The notes beneath the pieces were generated by a model. It was not told the DNA's origin. It searched no databases and worked only from the letters and a program-made list of their open reading frames with translations. The translations under genes were made by a program, and so were the position numbers. 64,000 nucleotides of DNA. Origin: Lachnospiraceae bacterium. Lineage in GTDB: Bacteria > Bacillota > Clostridia > Lachnospirales > Lachnospiraceae. The stretch covers positions 1 through 64,000 of the forward strand of contig JAFXXN010000074.1 in assembly GCA_017542245.1 (NCBI GenBank). The letters run 5' to 3'. Below, in pieces: positions 54,998-64,000 of this stretch (the first letter of the stretch is position 1; each line of letters starts with the position of its first letter).

Positions 54998-55033
54998 CTG
55001 AGAATAGGACAAATCTCAGGCTATTTATGTTAT
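54995..55033 (+). terminator. Terminator of the BspA-like gene
   Basis: AGCCTGAG (54995-55002) pairs with CTCAGGCT (55015-55022), followed by ATTTATGTTAT. The tail is only moderately T-rich. Confidence 0.7.
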
Positions 55034-55069
55034 TATAAGTATTATTAAATTATCATAACGGAGATCTAA

Positions 55070-56152
55070 ATGGATAATAGTATATTTTTAAGTATTGTAT
55101 ATTTATTAAATTGCTTTTTACATAATAAAAAAGCAGATTTAAATCAAGTAAATAATTTTGACATTGAAACAGTGAAAAAAATCTGTCGATTGCATAAAAT
55201 AAGTGCTATTGTTGCATGTGTTCTTGAAGATTTTGAAAAGGATGATTATTGGATAAAACAAAAAAATAATGCAATTAGAAAAACAATACTATATGAAAAT
55301 GAGAGAGCAGAATTGTTTGATTTTCTTGAGAAAAAGAAAATATGGTATCTTCCTTTAAAAGGCATAATTATTTCAAAATATTATCCTCAATATGGTGTCA
55401 GAGAGTTTTCTGATAATGATATTTTATTTGACAGTAAATATCAAGAAATAGTTAGAAACTATTTCATTGAACATGGATATGAAGTGAAGTCGTTTAATAA
55501 AAGTTATCACGATAGATATACAAAAAGTCCTGTGTTTTGTTTTGAAATGCATACCAGCTTGTTTAATATGTATTCAGGAAGAGTACAGAATAAATATTAT
55601 ATAAATATAATGGATATTTTGATTAAACATGATGGCAAGTATGAATTATCTTTTACTGACAATGATTTGTATGTTTATTTTATGGCACATGCTGTTAAAC
55701 ATTATTTAGAAAGTGGAACCGGGTTGAGAACACTTGTTGATACATATATTCTTATTAATCATTTATCATTAGATTGGGATTATGTAAACGGGGAATTGGA
55801 AAAGCTTAACATATTAGGCATAGCATCTGAGTTCAAAAATCTAGTAGTTTCTTTATTTGATGAAATACCTCTTACTTATGATCAAACGGTTGTTTTCAAT
55901 AAAATATGCAGTATGGGAGCATATGGGAATTTAGAAAATAAGGTTGATAACGATTTATCTACTACGAAAAAGGGGAAATTATTGTTGAAAAGACGGTTCC
56001 CTCCACTAAAAACTCTTGAGTATTCTCATCCAATCGTATTTAAGTATCCAATACTTTTGCCTGCATTTTATATTAAGCGCCTTATCAAAGGATTTACAAA
56101 AAAAGAAAAAGAAACAACTAAGGAAATAAAATATATAATAAAACATAAGTAG
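55070..56152 (+). CDS. Uncharacterised nucleotidyltransferase family protein
   Basis: 360 residues resembling the nucleotidyltransferase family (NTP_transf_5) often found in peptide-modification and polysaccharide clusters. LPLKGIIISKYYPQYGVREFSDNDILF (shortened: LKG...R...DND) matches the family's K-G and R-x-x-x-D-x-D region, with DND where DID is common. Substrate unknown. In gut Bacillota such genes often sit beside a P-loop HPr-kinase-like gene; the decayed sequence at 56250 reads as such a partner. Confidence 0.72.
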   Translation: MDNSIFLSIVYLLNCFLHNKKADLNQVNNFDIETVKKICRLHKISAIVACVLEDFEKDDYWIKQKNNAIRKTILYENERAELFDFLEKKKIWYLPLKGIIISKYYPQYGVREFSDNDILFDSKYQEIVRNYFIEHGYEVKSFNKSYHDRYTKSPVFCFEMHTSLFNMYSGRVQNKYYINIMDILIKHDGKYELSFTDNDLYVYFMAHAVKHYLESGTGLRTLVDTYILINHLSLDWDYVNGELEKLNILGIASEFKNLVVSLFDEIPLTYDQTVVFNKICSMGAYGNLENKVDNDLSTTKKGKLLLKRRFPPLKTLEYSHPIVFKYPILLPAFYIKRLIKGFTKKEKETTKEIKYIIKHK

Positions 56153-56208
56153 CATCGAAATGGAAAGCACTTACAGAATAGCAGCTATAAATGTTAAATC
56201 TGTTCCTT

Positions 56209-56248
56209 ATATCCTTACATACATGAATTATGTAAAGGATATTTTTTT
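56209..56248 (+). terminator. Terminator after the nucleotidyltransferase gene
   Basis: ATATCCTTACATA (56209-56221) pairs with TATGTAAAGGATAT (56229-56242) with one bulge, followed by a run of seven T (56242-56248). Confidence 0.8.
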
Positions 56249-56249
56249 A

Positions 56250-56632
56250 ATGATGAACCATAATTATAAAATGATTTTTTCTGAAGAAGATATAGAATAT
56301 GAGTTCAAGATGGCGTTTTGAGTGGATGTTGTTGAATGTGGAAAAAAGATCTCATAAAAAACAGCATTTAGAAATCTTAACGGTAAATAGAACAATAGCT
56401 GAAAAAAGTTGAACATGTTTTTACATGGATTAGCAGTGTGTATAGATAATGCGGCTTATATTTGCAGCTAAAAGCGGCATGGGAAAACCTACTAATGAAA
56501 GATTAAGAAGTTACCTTTTTGGTGACAAATTATTATGATAAATGATGCTACACCATTAATTTAAAATAATGGATGATAATGCCATTGTTTGTACTACTCC
56601 GTAAGATAACAAGTGCTGTTTGTTTTTGACTT
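56250..56632 (+). pseudogene. Decayed P-loop HPr-kinase-like gene
   Basis: Pieces of one protein appear in order but in shifting frames with stops. A start-like piece MMNHNYKMIFSEEDIEYEF (56250) is followed by FLHGLAVCIDNAAY (about 56417-56458), then, one frame over, LIFAAKSGMGKPTNERLRSY and LFGDKLL (56455-56535), then IMINDATPLI, then KIMDDNAIVCTTP, a stop, and DNK (up to about 56623). Intact members show HxSAV, SGTGKST (Walker A), INDDTPL and GTPWSGK in this order. At least three frameshifts, two stops and T-to-P in the Walker A motif make it non-functional. Family identity is from motif memory. Confidence 0.7.
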
Positions 56633-56686
56633 AAAAATGAAACATTTTTCATAAATAAAAAAACTTTTCACAATTACTGAAAATCA

Positions 56687-56716
56687 TTGATATTATTTTT
56701 TTGTATATAGTAAAAT
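56687..56716 (+). promoter_or_regulatory. Promoter for the giant subtilase gene
   Basis: TTGATA (56687-56692), 18-base spacer, TAAAAT (56711-56716). A leader hairpin can form from ACTTTTTTCTTTT near 56733 and AAAAGAAAAGT near 56759. AGAGGGGAG is the ribosome site before ATG 56790. Confidence 0.5.
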
Positions 56717-56789
56717 AATAAATAAGTGAGGACTTTTTTCTTTTTTATATTACTTAATAAAAGAAAAGTGATCAGAGGGGAGTATTTTT

Positions 56790-59700
56790 ATGAAAGGTAG
56801 TTTCAAACATCTTTTGACGCTTCTTTTGGCTTTCACACTTGTATTCACTCATGCCGTAACACCGGTATATGCTGAAGCAGGAGAAGAACCAAATGAGGCT
56901 GATTCTGGCAATTCCACTCAGTTGGAAATGGAGGATCTGGATCCAAGTACTCTGAATGTTAAAAAACAGGGTACTGATCTTGTAAAGGAAGATCCGGAAG
57001 AGAATGATGCACTGTCATTAGATCAGAATGCAATAGTACGTGTATCAATTATTCTGGATGGAGATTCCGTTATTGATGCCGGATATTCTGCCAAGGGTAT
57101 TGCCGATAACAGTTCTGCAGTTTCTTACAGAAACAAGCTGAAGAAGCAGCAGGCCAGTGTAACAAAGACTATTGAAAAACAGCTGAAAAAGGAACTGAAT
57201 GTAAAGTGGAACCTGACATTGACAATCAATGCCATCTCCGCTGAAGTTAAAGTTTCAGACATTAATAAAATTAAGATGGTTTCCGGTGTTAAGAATGTAA
57301 TTCTGGAAAACCGTTATGATGCTCCAATAACCAGTAAGTCAGATCCTCAGACAGCCAACACTTCAGCAGGAATGGTTGGTGCTCAGGAGACCTGGAGTGC
57401 AGGTTATACAGGCGCTGGAAGCCGCATTGCAATTATTGATACAGGTCTGGATATCTTCCATGATTCATTCAATCCAGATGCTTTTGATTATGCTATAAGT
57501 CAGCTGGATTATGAACCTGTTCTGTTAACTGAAGATGATGTTAACAGTCTTGCTTCACAGTTGAATGTTCCTGGCGCATATGTTGATTCAAAAGTTCCAT
57601 TTGCATTTAACTATGTAGACATGAACTATGACATCACTCACAGCAACGACAGACAGGGAGAACACGGTTCACACGTTGCAGGTATTGCTGCTGCCAACAG
57701 CTATATCGAAACTGAAAATGGTTTTGAGAAGGCAATTGATACAGTTATGGCAGTTGGTATGGCACCGGATGCACAGCTGATTGTGATGAAGGTATTTGGC
57801 ACAGGTGGTGGCGCTTACGATTCAGATTATTTTACAGCACTTGAAGATGCTATGGTTTTAGGCTGCGATGTAGCTAACCTGTCATTAGGCTCAGGTTCTC
57901 CTGGCTTTACATTCAGTGATTATTATCAGGATGAATTGAACAGACTGAACAGTGACGCTAACAGTAACATGGTTGTTGCCATTTCTGCAGGTAACGTTGG
58001 CGCTTTTGCTGATAATACTGCTATGGGAGTTTTATATGCTGAAGATGTAAGCATGCATTCAGGCGGTTCACCAGGATCATTCATCAACAGCTTATGCGTT
58101 GCTTCTGCTGACAATATCGGTACAACCGGTAAGCCTCTGCAGTTCGGTGATCTTAATGTTTACTATAATGAAAGTGTTTCAGAAGCACGTGCTCCAATGG
58201 CTTCTTTAGCAGGCACTCAGGAATTTGTATATATTGATGCTTTGGGTTCTGTTGAGGACTACGCAACAGTAAATGACGCCGTTTCTCTGGAAGGCAAGAT
58301 CGTTATCATCAACCGTGGTGGTTTGACATTTGTTGAAAAGGGAAATAATGCGGTAGAATTTAATCCTGCTGCCTTAATAGTTGCCAATAATCAGCCAGGT
58401 TCAATTGGCATGTTATTGGATGACTGTGTTGCAACATTCCCAATGATAACAATTTCATTTAGTGATGCAAACGCAATTAAGGCTGCTTATACGGCAGCAG
58501 AAGCTGGCGGCATTAAATATTATACAGGTTCTGTTAATGTAACAGATGCTGTCACTTCTGATATTACAGGTACCCGTGAAGATGCTACAGTTTCATCATT
58601 CAGTTCATGGGGCATTCCGGGTTCATTGATTATGAAGCCTGAAATTACTGCACCTGGTGGAAACATCTATTCAGTATTTGGTACAAGCAATGATACAAAT
58701 GGTAATCCTCAGGGCGGTGTAAGCGAATATGAAATGATGAGCGGTACTTCAATGGCTGCTCCTCATATTGCCGGTTTAACTGCAGTTGTAGCAGAATATC
58801 TGCGTCAGAATGATCTGTCAGAAATGAACAGTGAACTTGCTGAGAATTATTCAGTACGTGCAGTTGTCCAGAGCTTACTGATGTCAACAGCTACTCCTAT
58901 GAAGAATGACGGCCAGTTTGTTTCAATTTTACAGCAGGGTGCTGGTCTGGCTGAGGTTTCAAAAGCAGTCAGTGCTCCTTCAGTTGTAATGGTAGGTGCT
59001 GATGACGATACCTTAACTGCATACACAGGTGCAGCTGCCGATGGCAAGGTAAAAGTTGAGTTCGGTGATGATTTGCTGACAGACAGAAAATATATATATT
59101 CATTCACAATTTATAACCTTTCTGATACAGATCTTGAATATAAATTAAATACTGAAATGTTCACTCAGGATATTGCTTATGATGGACAGAACTTATATAT
59201 GCTTCCTGAAACATGGCCAATAAATGCCAATGTTGAATATGAATGGTCACCGGTTGACATTGCAATTGAACATGACGTAGACAAAGATGGTGATACTGAT
59301 AAAGATGATGCTCAGGCACTTCTGGACTATATCACAGGTGTTGTTGATGGAACAGAACTTGATCTTGATGCCGGTGAAATGGATAAAGACGGTAAGATCA
59401 CATCTCATGATGCTTACTTATTACTGATCTGGACTGGTGAAAGTGAAGAACTTAATGTTGTTCCTGCTCATGACAGCAGAACAGTAACAGTAACCATCAC
59501 TATTGATGACGAGATGATGGAATACTTTGAAAGAGGTGCATATATTGAAGGTTTCACTACTGCTGAATCCAGCTCATACAGTGAAGAAGGCGTAGATTTA
59601 TCTCACAAGCATTCAATCCCATTATTAGGTTTCTATGGTAACTGGGGCGATCCTTCAATGTTTGATAACAACAGCATTGTTGATTTTTACTACGGAAACA

Positions 59701-62603
59701 CTAAGTATCCATACAGCTTTATGCAGTATAATACTAACTATTATAATGCTACAGGTAAGGAGTTAAGTTTAGGCGAATTCCTGAGCTATTTCCCAACTAA
59801 TTGCATGGTAATTAAGTATAATGGTGTAAACTCAATAATGTACGGAAACCCATACTATATTGAAGATGAATTCCCTGCTGATAAACTCGCAGTCAATGGA
59901 AACGATGTTTTGAATTCTATTAACTATACATTACTGCGTTCAGCTGGAGCCACAGGATATGTAGCAGCATTATTAGATGATTATAACGGTAATGTTAAAG
60001 GCATACTTGATTTATCAATTGATAAAGAAAGAGCAGTTGGTATGTGGTACAGCGAAAAAGACGCTGAAATGAAGAACATAGCCAATCAGACTTATCCAAT
60101 TGGTGTTAAACCAAGTGAATATGGACTTGAAGAAGGAGATGTTTTCCGTGTTGGTTATTATGCTGTTCCAGAATATCTCGCCATGTTATTATACGGTGAT
60201 TTTGATTCACAATATGGCGGTATAACAGACGGAAATGGATTACAGTTTGCTTTACGGTATGATCTTTTAGGTAAGGGCTCATACATTGGCTATGATTTTA
60301 AGGTTGATAATACAGCACCTAAGATCACGAAAGCTACTTTAAGCGAAGATAACAGCACAATTACTATTGAAGCTGAAGATAATTTCAATCTGGCATATGT
60401 AGCAATTATGTCTGTTGATGGAGAAGAATACTTCTATGAAGCTGCTCCAGGTGAAGATAAGTTTACTGTAGAAATCCCTGCAGAAAACATCGTAACTGAT
60501 GCTAAAGGATATGTAGCAGTATTTGCAGCTGACTATGCAGCTAATGAAACGGCTGTTGCCTTAAAGGTTAATGATGAAGAAGGTATGGATCCATATACTG
60601 TTGCTTCAGTAACAGTTTCACCAAAGACCTTACATCTCTATGTTGGTAATGAAGAAGATCTACTTGCCAAGGTAAGTCCTATCACTGCCGATAAGACAGT
60701 TGTCTGGGAAAGCGATGATCCGACTGTTGCCACAGTAGATGACACAGGACGTGTTGTTGGTGTCAGCAAGGGACAGACTGTTGTCAGAGTATCTGCTGCA
60801 AGTGATGAAACAGTATATGATGAATGTGTTGTATACGTAGAACAGATAGATGCTGATTTCAACGCAATAGTCTGGGATGTTGATGCTTCACAGTTCATTT
60901 CCTCATTTAATATGAAGAGCCTGCCAACATGGAACAAACTGCATTCAAATGGTTACCATATGAATCTTGCATCAACGCTGGCAATATCAGATACAGATGT
61001 TTATGTAGGATCACTTGATACAAGTACAGCAGAAGGAAATCTGTATTTTGCAGACTTAACAGAAGCTGAACCTGAACTTGAACTTGTTGCTCCATGCGCT
61101 TATTGGTCAAATGACATGGCACTTGTTTCAGAAACATACGCAGCATATTTCCCTTACTATTTCTATACAGAAGGCACATATGCAATCTTAAGTTCATTTG
61201 AACCAGAGGCGATGGATGAAAGTGGTATTGAATATGTAAATGTTCCATATGCAGCAATTCAGATTACAAACGGTGCATATTTATCAGGTATTGCCTTAAA
61301 ATCTGAACTGGATATGTCTACTGGTCAGGTAAGCTACTATGTACTGGATGAAGGCGGTGTAATCTATGAATTTACATATGACTTGTTTAACAATGCATTA
61401 GTAAGCGGTGGAATAGTAGTTCAGACTGGTATTACAACGTCATTCCTGTATCAGTCACTCTACGCTGATGAGGATTTCATCTACTGGAGTTGTTACGAAG
61501 AAGGCGATACAACATCTCATATGGTCGTTTATGATATAAACAACAAAGTATTATATACAGACGCTGGTAACTTTGGTGAAGGTGTATGGCCAGTTCAGGG
61601 ATTATACAGAACAAGCCAGACAACCGCAGATCAGGGTGGAAGTGTTCCAACAATTACATTGGAGCCTTTGAAATCAAGTATTCTTGATGAAAAACGTGCT
61701 GAATTTGATGCACGCTTAACAGCGGAACTGAATAAGTTCAGCAAGCTCAATAAGGTTGCACCTAAGCCAGTTGAAGAAGCTCCTGTTACTGAAGAAGAAT
61801 CAGTTAATGAAGAAGTAGTTGAAACAGTCGAAGGTGCTGTAACTGCTGCTGGCGATATGATTGAGAACAAGTTCATGACTGTTAAGTTCCCAGTCAGAAT
61901 GGCTATTAAGGGTGCTTCAACAACAGATGACGAAGGTACAGCCACAATCGTTTTAACTGAAGTTGAAGATGCTACTAACGGTTTCTGTGAAATCACTTAT
62001 GATGCTAAGAACCTGAAGAATCCAACAGTTACTCCTGAAGAAGGAATTACTCTGACTTCATACACAGTGGATGAAGAAAATGGCGTAATCAAGTTCGCTT
62101 ATGCAACTGAAGAAGCTGTAAAGGCTGGCGACAAGGTTGCTACCGTTACCTTCGATGCACCATGTGAAAACAGCGACGTTACAATCAAGACAACTGAACG
62201 CAATGACGAAACAGATCTTGAAGAAGAAACAACTGTTACTGTTGAAGGTGTTGGTCATCAGTGGAGTGAACCAGAATGGACATGGAGCAAGGATCATAAG
62301 GAAGCTACAGCTAAGTTCGTCTGCGAAAACAACGAAGAACATGTCGTTGAAATAACAGAAAAGGCTGTAATTGAAGAAACTCCTGCAACTGAAGAAAAAG
62401 AAGGCAAGAGAGTATATACCGTAACTGTAACTGGGCCTGATGGTGAAAAGTACACTACAACATATACCGAAGTCATTCCTGCAGGTGTAGATACCGGAGA
62501 TGCTTCAAATATCGTATTATGGTCATCTGTATTTGGTGGAAGCGTTGTTGTCATTGCTGCTATCTTACTGGCAATGAAGAAAAAAGGTTATTTCACTAAA
62601 TAA
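56790..62603 (+). CDS. Giant cell-envelope subtilisin-like protease with dockerin-like and Big2 domains
   Basis: S8 serine protease of 1937 residues exposed on the cell wall. Parts: signal peptide (1-29); prodomain-like region (80-177); catalytic domain with Asp217 (AIIDTGLD), His292 (EHGSHVAGIA), oxyanion Asn402 (SAGN) and Ser654 (SGTSMAAPHIAG); a PA-type insert (about 460-590); a dockerin-like pair of calcium loops (DVDKDGDTDKDDA at 829 and EMDKDGKITSHDA at 863); a Big2 domain (1270-1352); a beta-rich region; a cohesin-like region (about 1690-1815); a GHQWSEPEW segment (1822); and a tail with VDTGD (1900-1904), a membrane helix (1908-1930) and KKKGYFTK, as in xxTGD sorting signals. Catalytic residues are intact. 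Layout resembles C5a-peptidase/lactocepin proteins. Confidence 0.9.
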   Translation: MKGSFKHLLTLLLAFTLVFTHAVTPVYAEAGEEPNEADSGNSTQLEMEDLDPSTLNVKKQGTDLVKEDPEENDALSLDQNAIVRVSIILDGDSVIDAGYSAKGIADNSSAVSYRNKLKKQQASVTKTIEKQLKKELNVKWNLTLTINAISAEVKVSDINKIKMVSGVKNVILENRYDAPITSKSDPQTANTSAGMVGAQETWSAGYTGAGSRIAIIDTGLDIFHDSFNPDAFDYAISQLDYEPVLLTEDDVNSLASQLNVPGAYVDSKVPFAFNYVDMNYDITHSNDRQGEHGSHVAGIAAANSYIETENGFEKAIDTVMAVGMAPDAQLIVMKVFGTGGGAYDSDYFTALEDAMVLGCDVANLSLGSGSPGFTFSDYYQDELNRLNSDANSNMVVAISAGNVGAFADNTAMGVLYAEDVSMHSGGSPGSFINSLCVASADNIGTTGKPLQFGDLNVYYNESVSEARAPMASLAGTQEFVYIDALGSVEDYATVNDAVSLEGKIVIINRGGLTFVEKGNNAVEFNPAALIVANNQPGSIGMLLDDCVATFPMITISFSDANAIKAAYTAAEAGGIKYYTGSVNVTDAVTSDITGTREDATVSSFSSWGIPGSLIMKPEITAPGGNIYSVFGTSNDTNGNPQGGVSEYEMMSGTSMAAPHIAGLTAVVAEYLRQNDLSEMNSELAENYSVRAVVQSLLMSTATPMKNDGQFVSILQQGAGLAEVSKAVSAPSVVMVGADDDTLTAYTGAAADGKVKVEFGDDLLTDRKYIYSFTIYNLSDTDLEYKLNTEMFTQDIAYDGQNLYMLPETWPINANVEYEWSPVDIAIEHDVDKDGDTDKDDAQALLDYITGVVDGTELDLDAGEMDKDGKITSHDAYLLLIWTGESEELNVVPAHDSRTVTVTITIDDEMMEYFERGAYIEGFTTAESSSYSEEGVDLSHKHSIPLLGFYGNWGDPSMFDNNSIVDFYYGNTKYPYSFMQYNTNYYNATGKELSLGEFLSYFPTNCMVIKYNGVNSIMYGNPYYIEDEFPADKLAVNGNDVLNSINYTLLRSAGATGYVAALLDDYNGNVKGILDLSIDKERAVGMWYSEKDAEMKNIANQTYPIGVKPSEYGLEEGDVFRVGYYAVPEYLAMLLYGDFDSQYGGITDGNGLQFALRYDLLGKGSYIGYDFKVDNTAPKITKATLSEDNSTITIEAEDNFNLAYVAIMSVDGEEYFYEAAPGEDKFTVEIPAENIVTDAKGYVAVFAADYAANETAVALKVNDEEGMDPYTVASVTVSPKTLHLYVGNEEDLLAKVSPITADKTVVWESDDPTVATVDDTGRVVGVSKGQTVVRVSAASDETVYDECVVYVEQIDADFNAIVWDVDASQFISSFNMKSLPTWNKLHSNGYHMNLASTLAISDTDVYVGSLDTSTAEGNLYFADLTEAEPELELVAPCAYWSNDMALVSETYAAYFPYYFYTEGTYAILSSFEPEAMDESGIEYVNVPYAAIQITNGAYLSGIALKSELDMSTGQVSYYVLDEGGVIYEFTYDLFNNALVSGGIVVQTGITTSFLYQSLYADEDFIYWSCYEEGDTTSHMVVYDINNKVLYTDAGNFGEGVWPVQGLYRTSQTTADQGGSVPTITLEPLKSSILDEKRAEFDARLTAELNKFSKLNKVAPKPVEEAPVTEEESVNEEVVETVEGAVTAAGDMIENKFMTVKFPVRMAIKGASTTDDEGTATIVLTEVEDATNGFCEITYDAKNLKNPTVTPEEGITLTSYTVDEENGVIKFAYATEEAVKAGDKVATVTFDAPCENSDVTIKTTERNDETDLEEETTVTVEGVGHQWSEPEWTWSKDHKEATAKFVCENNEEHVVEITEKAVIEETPATEEKEGKRVYTVTVTGPDGEKYTTTYTEVIPAGVDTGDASNIVLWSSVFGGSVVVIAAILLAMKKKGYFTK

Positions 62604-62626
62604 CAGATTTTGTAAAAAAACACATA

Positions 62627-62658
62627 AAGACCGGATTGCTTGAATAATCCGGTCTTTT
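62627..62658 (+). terminator. Terminator of the subtilase gene
   Basis: AAGACCGGATT (62627-62637) pairs perfectly with AATCCGGTCTT (62646-62656), followed by TTGTTTG. It lies only 17 bases before the next start codon, so the lipoprotein gene either has a promoter overlapping this structure or depends on read-through. Confidence 0.8.
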
Positions 62659-62674
62659 GTTTGATAATGTTTCT

Positions 62675-63472
62675 ATGAAAAAGCTGATTACATTAATGGT
62701 CTTCTGTATCCTTTTAACGGGATGTACTGTGAAAAAACCAGTTGTTACTAATGAGAAGCTGAGTGTTGAAGAAATTCCTTCAGAGGTTTTTAGTTTTGCC
62801 TTGTCAAAACTTCCTGATGACAGTTTTTATTACATAGGGTCAGGCATCACTGTTACCGATGTATCAAATGACGGGAAAGTTATTAGAAATGATTTGGCTC
62901 TATATCCCATATATGAAAATGAAAAAATGCGTGCAATGGTATTAAAGGGATCAGAAATGGTTTACATAGATGATCTGAATGTAGACGAAGAAAAAATAAA
63001 AAACTGTCTGGTGATTGTAAATAATGAAAATGTATTTCTGATTAATGATGGTGGGGAGGCTATTGCGGTGAGAGTTAAATCCGATAAGTTTAACAAAAAG
63101 GTTTTAGAAAAGTTTGAACTGCGAATTAATAAGAATAATGAATTTGGTAATGACAGAAGACTTTTAAAAGGCAGTAATACTGTAACTGATCCGGATACAG
63201 GCAGAAAATACAGCAGTTCACGCCTGGTTGTGAAATTCACTGAAGGTGATACGGATAAAAAGATAGCTGACTTTGAAGAGTTCTGTCAGGGTAAATTAAA
63301 ATCAACAATTAAGTCAATTGGATTATATGTGTTTGAAATTGAAGCTTCAAACATAAAAAGACTGAAGTATCTTGTTGATCAGGCATTACAGCTTGATTAT
63401 ATAGAAGACGCTCATCTTGATGAACAGAGGGAAGCGTATTCAACAACTGATGTAAAACCATCAGACAGATAG
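62675..63472 (+). CDS. Lipoprotein with a subtilase-prodomain-like C-terminus
   Basis: 265 residues. MKKLITLMVFCILLTGC is a lipoprotein signal with lipobox LTGC. The middle has no recognised domain. The last ~85 residues (SSRLVVKFTEGDTDKKIADF, KSIGLYVFEIEASNI, LDYIEDAHLDEQ) read like the N-terminal prodomain of fervidolysin-type subtilases (VKF, LG-VYVVEV, V-YAEPN). No protease domain follows. Next to an S8 protease gene it may be an inhibitor or folding helper, or a remnant of a second protease. ATG 62675 is chosen from the signal peptide although no good ribosome site is visible. Confidence 0.72.
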   Translation: MKKLITLMVFCILLTGCTVKKPVVTNEKLSVEEIPSEVFSFALSKLPDDSFYYIGSGITVTDVSNDGKVIRNDLALYPIYENEKMRAMVLKGSEMVYIDDLNVDEEKIKNCLVIVNNENVFLINDGGEAIAVRVKSDKFNKKVLEKFELRINKNNEFGNDRRLLKGSNTVTDPDTGRKYSSSRLVVKFTEGDTDKKIADFEEFCQGKLKSTIKSIGLYVFEIEASNIKRLKYLVDQALQLDYIEDAHLDEQREAYSTTDVKPSDR

Positions 63473-63486
63473 TTTAAAGATATAAA

Positions 63487-63522
63487 AAAGCACTAAACTG
63501 AATAATCTCAATTTAGTGCTTT
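63487..63522. terminator. Bidirectional terminator between convergent genes
   Basis: AAAGCACTAAA (63487-63497) pairs with TTTAGTGCTTT (63512-63522) around a 14-base loop; A and T runs flank it on both sides. It serves the lipoprotein gene and the reverse-strand transporter. Confidence 0.75.
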
Positions 63523-64000
63523 ATTGTTTCTGGAACTTTGATCCATGATATATTTCTGACAGCAGTGGCCAGCATAAAATGACGGCTACGATTACTGTCA
63601 GATAATCTGATATTGGCTGAGCCAGATAGATACCGAGCTGACCAAGCATGTTTGGAAGAATCAGTATGATTGGCAGATAGATGATTCCCTGTCTGGCCAT
63701 TGATAAGATCATGGATTCTTTGCCTTTACCGGCTGCCTGCAGGCTTACGGTAAATACATAATATGCTGCATATACAGGCAGGGAAGTTACACTGAATAAC
63801 AGGAACTTACTGCCATATTCAATAACAACCGGATCTGTGGCAAACAGACCAACATATGGGGTACGTATCAGCCGTATCAGTAAGGCAGCTGATATAGAGT
63901 AAATAGTTAATACGCTTAAGCACCACTTCATGGTGTCAAACAGACGCTTGTAGTTACGGGCACCATAATGATATGAAGCCAATGGCAGATAGCCATTAAC
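63521..64000 (-). CDS. MATE-family efflux transporter, C-terminal part (cut by window end)
   Basis: The reverse-strand frame is open from the window edge (VNGYLPLASYHYGARNYKR) to a stop at 63521-63523, giving about 159 residues. NYGARNYKR-type sequence, FSVTSLPVYAAYYVFTVSLQAAGKGKESM and GQLGIYLAQPISDYLTVIVA match the second half of MATE multidrug/sodium antiporters. The N-terminal part lies beyond the window, so no start can be given. Confidence 0.85.
   Translation of the reverse strand, partial: VNGYLPLASYHYGARNYKRLFDTMKWCLSVLTIYSISAALLIRLIRTPYVGLFATDPVVIEYGSKFLLFSVTSLPVYAAYYVFTVSLQAAGKGKESMILSMARQGIIYLPIILILPNMLGQLGIYLAQPISDYLTVIVAVILCWPLLSEIYHGSKFQKQ

Noticed and set aside
60638..61996. 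Several reverse-strand open frames of about 100-120 codons opposite the subtilase
   Set aside because: They mirror the Glu/Asp-rich forward coding and lack starts, ribosome sites and recognisable motifs.

Overview
The window is low-GC, AT-rich Gram-positive DNA. The gene styles (CpsB/CpsC/CpsD start, LCP ligases with large N-terminal domains, BspA-like repeats, a giant cell-envelope subtilase, xxTGD-type cell-wall tail) suggest a gut Bacillota, possibly Erysipelotrichia. That placement is an inference from style. Almost all genes are on the + strand, and no rRNA, tRNA or CRISPR was seen.

Layout. (1) 1-533: tail of an unknown gene, hairpins, and a promoter. (2) 534-4753: control and initiation block of a polysaccharide locus: tyrosine phosphatase CpsB, chain-length regulator CpsC, tyrosine kinase CpsD, a LoaP/RfaH-type NusG paralog, a terminator-like leader, and the initiating sugar-phosphate transferase. 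(3) 4805-16835: a very AT-rich variable block with pyruvyltransferase, glycosyltransferases, acetyltransferase, Wzy, Wzx, a TupA-like ATP-grasp protein, an N5-(carboxyethyl)ornithine-synthase-like opine dehydrogenase, two more ATP-grasp proteins and a CapA-like protein. It is followed by UDP-glucose dehydrogenase (16892-18142) and three tandem LCP ligases (18148-22962). (4) 22971-42875: a second assembly set. It has UDP-L-FucNAc genes (fnlA/fnlB/fnlC), a glycosyltransferase-Wzy fusion, dTDP-L-rhamnose genes (rmlACBD), GT2 enzymes, two flippases, and a dTDP-3-amino-3,6-dideoxyhexose module (FdtA/FdtB-like) with acyltransferases. (5) 42890-46739: one reverse-strand GT2, then a glycerophosphotransferase-like / CTP-transferase / asparagine-synthase-like trio. 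(6) 46979-51321: an ABC importer (binding lipoprotein, ATPase, double permease) with an HTH-nucleotidyltransferase fusion of LicC/PntC type. (7) 51819-64000: a BspA-like surface protein, a nucleotidyltransferase next to a decayed P-loop kinase-like gene, a 1937-residue subtilase, a lipoprotein with a subtilase-prodomain-like C-terminus, and the 3' part of a MATE transporter on the reverse strand.

How it works together. The initiating transferase loads undecaprenyl phosphate, glycosyltransferases build repeat units, Wzx flips and Wzy polymerises them, CpsB/C/D tune chain length, and LCP proteins attach the polymer to the wall. Two Wzy and three Wzx proteins suggest two or more glycans. The first block looks able to make an acidic, amino-acid-decorated polymer: UDP-glucuronate from Ugd, an opine amino acid, and ATP-grasp ligases. 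The second block should make L-FucNAc, L-rhamnose and an N-acylated 3-amino-3,6-dideoxyhexose. The importer plus cytidylyltransferase may supply a phosphonate or phosphocholine decoration. All assignments come from reading motifs by eye; no database search was run.
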